Source of the DNA: Acidobacteriota bacterium
GTDB taxonomy: Bacteria; Acidobacteriota; Polarisedimenticolia; J045
Direction of reading: 5' to 3'
NCBI GenBank assembly: GCA_024276295.1
Contig: JAJRXN010000051.1
Coordinates: forward strand, 1 to 11,591
DNA length: 11,591 nucleotides
Made by a program: the position numbers and the translations under genes. The notes beneath the pieces are model-generated. The model had not been told where the DNA came from. It did not search any database and saw nothing but the letters and a program-made list of their open reading frames with translations. Every line of letters begins with the position of its first letter. The first letter of the stretch is position 1. Shown here piece by piece: positions 6,671 to 11,591 of this stretch.

Positions 6671-8737
6671 ATGCGTGGGGTGCTGCTCGCACTGGTCCTT
6701 TCCGCTCTTTCGATGCCGGCCGGCGCCGCGACGTGGTGGGTCCGCACCGACGGGAGCGACTCCTGCAACGGCACGGCGGACGCCCCGGACACGGCGGGCA
6801 ACCGGCCGAACTGCGCCTGGCGGACGATCGATCACGCGCTGAGCCAGGCCAAGTGCGGCGACACGATCGACGTCGGCGCCGGCGACTTCTACGGCGAGGA
6901 CCTCAAGGGGTTTCCGACCTGCACGACGAGCCCGCTGACGCTGCGCGGGGCCGGACCGTCGCCGACCGGAGGAACCCGCGTCTACATCGAGCTGCTCGAC
7001 GTCGACGAGAGCGCCTGCACCGAGGTGGCGACCGGCGTCTGGGAGTGCCCCGCCCCACCGGGCGCGATGACCAGTCCGACGTCGTCGACCGAAAAGCAGG
7101 CGGCCTACCAGTGGATCGACCCCGCCGGCAGCGACTACGTCGCCTGGAGCTGCCAGCGCACCGACGGCGAGATGCAGGGCTGGGTCCAGCTCGCGTGGAT
7201 GAGTTCGGTCTCGGCGGTCAACGGGAATCCGGGCTCGCTGGCCTACAACAGCGCCAACGGCAAGTTCCGGATGCGGCTCTGGAACGACGCCCGCCCGTCG
7301 TCGACCCAGGTGGCGATCCCCAAGCCGTACGGCAGCGGGATCGGCATGGACCTGCGCTCGAAGAGCGGCATCACCATCGAGGGGATGCAGGTCGTCGCCG
7401 GAACGGCCACCTGCATCAGCCCGACGATGGGCGACGACTTCGCGTTCCGTGACCTGACCTGCTACGGCGGCGGAATCATCGTCCAGGGCGTCTCGAGCAA
7501 CTGGGTCACCAATCTGACCATCGAGCGGGTCAAGGTGTTCAACGCCATGGGCCGGCCGCTCGACGAGACGCAGACCTCGTGTCTCGACGGCTGCTGGGAG
7601 TACGGGCGCTTCAGCTCCGACTCGCAGTGCCTGCAGCTCTCGGGCGTGGTCTCCTCGACGATCACCGACTTCACGTGCGGCCACACCCGCAACGGCGTCA
7701 GCTTCGCCAACGGCACCAAGGACATCACCGTGACGCGGATGCGCGAGTACGGCGCATTCAACCACGGCGTGCAGTTCCTCTCCGGGGACGGCGCCACCAG
7801 CGCCGACGACCCGTCGATCGTGCTGAACATCCTGGTCCAGGACAGCGAGTTCGGCGCCAGCCAGGAGGGGATCTTCCTCGTCTGCGTGCGCGACGTCGAG
7901 TTCCGCCACATCACGATCTCCGAGCCGTCGGGGTTCCAGATCAAGGGCTACATCACGGGCGGCAGAGGCTGTCCGTTCGGTCTTCCACGGAACATCGACG
8001 TGTTCAACAGCGTCCTCAACGGGCGCAACGTGTGGTACCAGGAGATCATCGACGCGCGCTGCAATGCGGGCGGCAACGAGGACTTCGACTGGGACTACAA
8101 CGTCTACCCGTCGGACCTGCCGAGCGGGACGGTGCACCGCCACTCGGCCTCGAACTCGACGATGAACCTGGCGGCCTGGCAGTCGTGGAGCGGCGACTGC
8201 GCCGGCAACTCCACGCGCGATCCGAACAGCCGCCAGAGCGCGCCGCGCGCGTCGATCTTCAAGAATCCGGGCGGACTGAACATGGCCAACGACGTGACCG
8301 ATCCGCCGCTGGCCGACCTGGTCGACAGCGCCTCGAACCCGGCGGTCAACTTCGCCAGTTCGGCGTGGCCCGGCTCGGGGATCGACCTCGACGGCAACGC
8401 GCGCGTCGGGACGCCGGACGCCGGCGCCTACGAGTCGACGGTCGGCGGGTCGCCGCAGTGCAGCGACGGTCTCGACAACGACGGCGACGGCAAGACCGAC
8501 TATCCGGACGACAACGGCTGCCAGAACGCCAATGACACCACCGAGGCGCTGTGCGGCGACGGGTTCATCGATGCCGGCGAGCAGTGCGACGGCAGCAACC
8601 TGGGCGGCCAGACCTGCACCGATCTCGGCTACACGCAGGGGACGCTGGCCTGCACGACGAGCTGCACGTACGACGAGTCGGGCTGCCAGGCGGCCCCGCC
8701 GCCGGTGCAGAACCTGCGCCGCGACGACACGCGCTAG
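6671..8737 (+). CDS. Secreted beta-helix protein with C-terminal Cys-rich repeat module (paralogue 2)
   Basis: A 688-residue exported protein with signal peptide at 1-20 (MRGVLLALVLSALSMPAGAA). The mature N-terminus matches paralogue 1 in order: WVR.DG.D.C.G.AD.P, then A.CGDT..VG.G.F, then a C....G.W.CP.PP.A segment. A long beta-helix follows (about 230-480) with turns such as ITIEGMQVV, LTIERVKVF and VEFRHITI, ending at PDAGAYE (about 582-588). It then adds what paralogue 1 lacks: CSDGLDNDGDGKTDYPDDNGC (597-617, Ca-binding-like DxDxDG), followed by CGDGFIDAGEQCDG and further cysteines to residue 672. This Cys repeat is typical of secreted proteins of Myxococcota and relatives. The protein ends shortly after with PPPVQNLRRDDTR. 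Likely an exported, disulfide-rich surface or periplasmic protein acting on or binding the locus polysaccharide; no active site recognised. It is convergent with the GNAT gene, only 12 nt away. Confidence 0.82.
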   Translation: MRGVLLALVLSALSMPAGAATWWVRTDGSDSCNGTADAPDTAGNRPNCAWRTIDHALSQAKCGDTIDVGAGDFYGEDLKGFPTCTTSPLTLRGAGPSPTGGTRVYIELLDVDESACTEVATGVWECPAPPGAMTSPTSSTEKQAAYQWIDPAGSDYVAWSCQRTDGEMQGWVQLAWMSSVSAVNGNPGSLAYNSANGKFRMRLWNDARPSSTQVAIPKPYGSGIGMDLRSKSGITIEGMQVVAGTATCISPTMGDDFAFRDLTCYGGGIIVQGVSSNWVTNLTIERVKVFNAMGRPLDETQTSCLDGCWEYGRFSSDSQCLQLSGVVSSTITDFTCGHTRNGVSFANGTKDITVTRMREYGAFNHGVQFLSGDGATSADDPSIVLNILVQDSEFGASQEGIFLVCVRDVEFRHITISEPSGFQIKGYITGGRGCPFGLPRNIDVFNSVLNGRNVWYQEIIDARCNAGGNEDFDWDYNVYPSDLPSGTVHRHSASNSTMNLAAWQSWSGDCAGNSTRDPNSRQSAPRASIFKNPGGLNMANDVTDPPLADLVDSASNPAVNFASSAWPGSGIDLDGNARVGTPDAGAYESTVGGSPQCSDGLDNDGDGKTDYPDDNGCQNANDTTEALCGDGFIDAGEQCDGSNLGGQTCTDLGYTQGTLACTTSCTYDESGCQAAPPPVQNLRRDDTR

Positions 8738-8749
8738 CCGGCGTCAGGG

Positions 8750-9979
8750 TCAGGGAGAAGCGAGCCGGCCGCGCCAGCGGGCGAGCGCCCCGCGCAGCTC
8801 GTCGAACGTCTCGCGGCCGAGCAGGAAGCGCGCGACCAGCGCCGGCGACTGGCTGAGCTGGGTCCGGACGTAGGCCAGCGAGGACTGCCAGTCGGGGCGC
8901 AGCAGCCGCAGCGTGATCGTGCGGCGCGTGCGGTCGGTCCAGCGGAACTTCCACGCGTCGGTCCCGCGCAGCAGGTTCATCTCGCGCACGCCGCGGTCGA
9001 TCAGCATCTCCATCACGCGCCCGGTCATGTAGTGCCCCGGCGAGTACTTGTGGTAGCGCGGATCGAAGCCCATCTGGTAGCCGTAGTAGCAGCGTCCGGT
9101 CAGGAACCCGTAGTGCGTCGCCGCCGGCGCGCCGTCGATGAACACGATCCACGAGAACAGTTGCCCCGTCTCGTGCAGGCGGTGCGCCAGCGCACGCTGG
9201 AACGCGAAGTAGTCGCTCTTGCGGAAGTTCCCGCCGCGGGCCGTCGACTCCATCCGCGCCTGGTGCAGGCGGGCCATCGCCTCGATCCCCGCCGGGATGT
9301 CGATGTCGTGGCCGAGCCGTTTCCAGACGACGTCGAAGTCCTTTTCGATCTTGCGCCGGTACCGGCGCAACTGCTGGCGGAAGTGCGGGTTCCGTCCCGA
9401 GAGGAACGCATCGAAACTCTCGGGCAGCGCGATGTACGGGCAGGTCGAGCGCGGCTCGCTGCGCACCACGACACCGTCGCGCGCCCAGACGGCGGCCATG
9501 CGCGCCAGCGAGCCTTCGGGATCCAGTTCCGAGAACTCCGCGAAGTCCCAGCTTCCGGACGACTCGAGCACCGGCACCAGCGCCCGGGCGACCGCCTCCT
9601 CCCGGCCCGGTTCGCACAGGGCGTCGAGAAAGTCGGGGTTGACCACGTCCCGGTAACCGACGTTGCGCAGCACGCGCACCGGACCGAAGCGGGTCGCGAC
9701 CCGCTCCTCGTAGAGCGGCACGATCGCCACCAGCCGACCGCCCGGCTCGCGCACGGTCCAGACCCGCCCCTTGCGATCGCGCCGGAAATGCTCCCACCAC
9801 GTCGAGAGGAACGGCCACGAGACGAACACGTTGCGGGTGCGGGCGCGCCGTTCGAGATCGCGCCACTCCCGCTCGAGGCAGGGCAGCGCCACCGGCTCGA
9901 TCCGCAGCCCCTCGGGCCGCGGGGCGCGGATGCGGGACCGGACCACCACCTGCGGCGGGTCTCCGAGGCTGACCGTCAT
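8750..9979 (-). CDS. GNAT-fold transferase, CelD/BcsL-like (FemAB-related)
   Basis: A 409-residue cytoplasmic protein matching the double-GNAT Acetyltransf_6 type found in cellulose and exopolysaccharide loci (CelD-like). Visible marks: an N-terminal half with NVFVSWPFLSTWWEHFRR and VAIVPLYEE, common to the family; an Arg/Lys-rich helix at about 196-212 (HFRQQLRRYRRKIEKDF); and the C-terminal GNAT core with GAPAATHYGFLTG, YYGYQMGFD, KYSPGHYMTG (about 310) and a final TDAWKFRW (about 341), equivalent to the family's D...YK.W end. Family members are thought to move an acyl or aminoacyl group to a sugar or lipid; substrate unknown here. The ATG at 9979 has GGAGAA a few nt upstream and overlaps the preceding glycosyltransferase stop as ATGA, indicating coupled translation. 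An adenylating enzyme sits two genes upstream and may supply the activated group. Confidence 0.82.
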   Translation of the reverse strand: MTVSLGDPPQVVVRSRIRAPRPEGLRIEPVALPCLEREWRDLERRARTRNVFVSWPFLSTWWEHFRRDRKGRVWTVREPGGRLVAIVPLYEERVATRFGPVRVLRNVGYRDVVNPDFLDALCEPGREEAVARALVPVLESSGSWDFAEFSELDPEGSLARMAAVWARDGVVVRSEPRSTCPYIALPESFDAFLSGRNPHFRQQLRRYRRKIEKDFDVVWKRLGHDIDIPAGIEAMARLHQARMESTARGGNFRKSDYFAFQRALAHRLHETGQLFSWIVFIDGAPAATHYGFLTGRCYYGYQMGFDPRYHKYSPGHYMTGRVMEMLIDRGVREMNLLRGTDAWKFRWTDRTRRTITLRLLRPDWQSSLAYVRTQLSQSPALVARFLLGRETFDELRGALARWRGRLASP

Positions 9980-11100
9980 CGTCGTTCTCCGAGCACGTTC
10001 CGGTAGAGATCCTCGTATTGCGCGACCATTCTGTCGAGGGCGTACTCCCGGCGCGCCCGGGACGCCGCCGCCGTGGCGAGCGCGCGGCGCCGCGGCCCGT
10101 CGGCGAGAAGATCCCCGATCGCCCGGCCGAGCGCCGCCGGATCCCGCGCAGGGACCAGCACGCCGGCCTCGCCTCCGGCCAGGCACTCCTCGGCCCCGCC
10201 GACCCGGGTCGCCACGATCGGCCGGCCGGCGGCCATCGCCTCGATCAGCGCATTGCTCATCCCCTCGGAATGGGACGGCAGCACGAACAGGTCGAAGGCG
10301 GCCAGCACGTCCGGCACCTCGCGGATGACCCCCGGGAACACGACGCGCGCGGCCACGCCCGCCGCCCGGACCCGCTCCCGCAGACGCGCCGCGTACCGCG
10401 TGCCGGCCTCGCCCGCGAGGACGAGGACGAGATCGAACCGGGTCTGGAACAGCGGAAGCACCGCCTCGAGCAGGTCTTCCTGCCCCTTGACCGGCTTGAG
10501 CGTGCCGATCGTGCCGACCACGACGCCGCCCTCCGGCAGGCCGAGCCGCTCGCGGCCTCGGGCGCGATCGCCGGCGGCGTAGGCGTCGACCTCGATCCCG
10601 TTGGGAATCGTCACCACCCGGTCTTCCGGCAGGCGTTCCCGCTCGAGCGTGAACCGCCTGACCGCCTCGGAGTTGGCGACGATCCGCGTCACGAGGCGGT
10701 TGGTCATCCGGTAGGCCCGCAGGTGGTGCGGGTGTCGCTCCTTGATCGCGCGCCGGGTGGTGATCACGCACCGCACGCCGCCGCAGCGCACCGCGAGCAT
10801 CCCGTACAGGTCGGCGTCGAACAGGAAGGTGTTCACCAGCTCGATCCGCGCGCGGCGCACGTGCCGGGCCAGCCGCGCCAGGCGGAGCAGGCCGCCGGGG
10901 CTGCGCAGCGGCCCCCGCACGCCGAGTTCGAGCACCGGCACGCCGGCCGCGCGCAGCGCCTCGCCGGCCTCGCCGCCGCGGCCGAGCAGGCCGACCTGCG
11001 GCTGGACGACGTCGCCCGCGGCGAACCCGCGGGCGAGCCGCGCGACCGCCATCTCGGCTCCGCCGGCTCCCAGGCTCCCGGTCAGCAGCATCACCCGCAT
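9976..11100 (-). CDS. Glycosyltransferase, GT4 family (GT-B fold)
   Basis: A 374-residue GT4 enzyme. It starts MRVMLLTGSLGAGGAEMAVA with the glycine loop (GAGGAE, 11-16). IPNGIEVD marks the interdomain linker, VGTIGTLKPVKGQEDLLEA supplies the phosphate-contacting K/R residues, and SEGMSNALIEAMAAGRPIV carries the EX7E pair (E279, E287). No signal peptide. It would transfer a sugar from a nucleotide donor to a lipid-linked acceptor at the cytoplasmic face. It shares fold and motifs with the plus-strand GT4 but is clearly divergent, so the two probably make different linkages. The ATG at 11100 is 5 nt after the adenylating-enzyme stop and lacks a strong ribosome site of its own; translation probably depends on its upstream neighbour. 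An ATG three codons later (11091) is a less likely start. The stop overlaps the GNAT gene by 4 nt. Confidence 0.9.
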   Translation of the reverse strand: MRVMLLTGSLGAGGAEMAVARLARGFAAGDVVQPQVGLLGRGGEAGEALRAAGVPVLELGVRGPLRSPGGLLRLARLARHVRRARIELVNTFLFDADLYGMLAVRCGGVRCVITTRRAIKERHPHHLRAYRMTNRLVTRIVANSEAVRRFTLERERLPEDRVVTIPNGIEVDAYAAGDRARGRERLGLPEGGVVVGTIGTLKPVKGQEDLLEAVLPLFQTRFDLVLVLAGEAGTRYAARLRERVRAAGVAARVVFPGVIREVPDVLAAFDLFVLPSHSEGMSNALIEAMAAGRPIVATRVGGAEECLAGGEAGVLVPARDPAALGRAIGDLLADGPRRRALATAAASRARREYALDRMVAQYEDLYRNVLGERR

Positions 11101-11105
11101 CGGCG

Positions 11106-11591
11106 TCAGCGTTCCGTCGGATCGACCGCCCGGGGCGCGATCTCGGAGACGACGAACCGGCGCTTGCCAGACGGCAGCGGCGGGATCTCGGCGACGGTCT
11201 CGATCGTGATCTCCATCGCCCCGAGGTGGTCGCGCAGTCGCTGTCCGATGCGGCGCGAGGCGTCTTCGGACCAGCGCGGACCGGGAACGACGACGACGCG
11301 CAGGTGCTCGCGGCGGTCCTGGATCACCTGGAACTGGGCCACGGCGTCCTCGACGATCCGCAGCGCGATGGTGAAGAACGTCCCGCTGACCGCGCGCCCG
11401 TCGGACGTGACGACCAGGTCGAACGCCCGGCCGTCGACCGTCGCCAGCAGCGTCCAGGGACGACCGCACGGACACCGGTGCCCGGCGAAGGTTCCGAGGT
11501 CCTCGATCGCGTAGCGGATGAACGGCGTGGCGCGGTTGTCGAGATCGGTGATCAGCAGGTCGGCCGGCTCGCCCGGGGCCGCGGACGGAGC
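11106..11591 (-). CDS. CapK/phenylacetate-CoA ligase-like adenylate-forming enzyme (5' end outside window)
   Basis: Only the last 161 codons are present; the gene starts beyond the right edge. The fragment reads as the C-terminal part of an ANL-superfamily enzyme of the CapK/PaaK type. ADLLITDLDNRATPFIRY matches the substrate-side strand and the conserved R.Y segment. CPCGRPW is the Cys pair typical of this subfamily. VDGRAFDLVV is the hinge (A8-like) with G-R-x-x-D. The end, IPPLPSGKRRFVV, carries the lysine (P..x.GK.R) that in this superfamily contacts the acyl-adenylate. CapK-type proteins in capsule loci are thought to activate a carboxylic acid with ATP, as acyl-AMP or thioester. It is first of three tightly packed genes, with a 5-nt gap before the glycosyltransferase. 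Substrate not predictable; family call is good despite truncation. Confidence 0.8.
   Translation of the reverse strand, partial: APSAAPGEPADLLITDLDNRATPFIRYAIEDLGTFAGHRCPCGRPWTLLATVDGRAFDLVVTSDGRAVSGTFFTIALRIVEDAVAQFQVIQDRREHLRVVVVPGPRWSEDASRRIGQRLRDHLGAMEITIETVAEIPPLPSGKRRFVVSEIAPRAVDPTER

Noticed and set aside
4931..8143. A 1070-codon open frame on the minus strand, antisense to both beta-helix genes
   Set aside because: It is a mirror of the GC-rich codon use of the plus-strand genes. Its product is Arg/Val/Asp-rich with no motif, while the plus frames have signal peptides, ribosome sites and family motifs.
8738..8749. Possible bidirectional terminator between the convergent genes
   Set aside because: The 12-nt gap has no inverted repeat and no T-run; nothing supports a terminator here.

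Overview
The window is a stretch of very GC-rich bacterial chromosome, fully packed with genes for making, exporting and modifying a cell-surface polysaccharide. GC-ending codons dominate. The locus has undecaprenol-style export genes and secreted, cysteine-rich proteins whose C-terminal repeat (CGDG...GEQCDG) is typical of Myxococcota and related delta-proteobacterial or uncultivated lineages. I therefore infer a Gram-negative bacterium of that broad kind. The exact phylum cannot be fixed from this sequence.

Layout. (i) Minus strand, 1-2537: a MurJ/MviN-family lipid-linked-glycan flippase, followed by an O-antigen ligase/polymerase-like membrane protein that runs off the left edge. (ii) A divergent intergenic region at 2538-2645. 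(iii) Plus strand, 2646-8737: a NodB-type polysaccharide deacetylase, a GT4 glycosyltransferase overlapping it by 8 bp, a strong GAAA-loop hairpin at the glycosyltransferase stop codon, then two tandem secreted right-handed beta-helix proteins that are diverged paralogues of each other. (iv) Minus strand, 8750-11591, convergent with (iii): a CapK/phenylacetate-CoA-ligase-like adenylating enzyme (cut by the right edge), a second GT4 glycosyltransferase and a CelD-like GNAT-fold transferase. These three are packed with a 5-nt gap and a 4-nt ATGA overlap.

How the genes could work together (inference): the glycosyltransferases build a lipid-linked oligosaccharide at the cytoplasmic face. The deacetylase and the CapK/GNAT pair would alter or decorate sugars. 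The MurJ-like protein would flip the lipid-linked unit, and the O-antigen-ligase-family protein would polymerise it or attach it. The two exported beta-helix proteins would bind, cut or remodel the product outside the cytoplasmic membrane. No Wzx, Wza/Wzb/Wzc or glycan-type-defining sugar-nucleotide gene lies in the window, so the polymer is unknown.

No tRNA, rRNA, CRISPR array, insertion sequence or attachment site was seen. Because of the high GC content, many long open frames lie antisense to real genes; I treat these as shadows.
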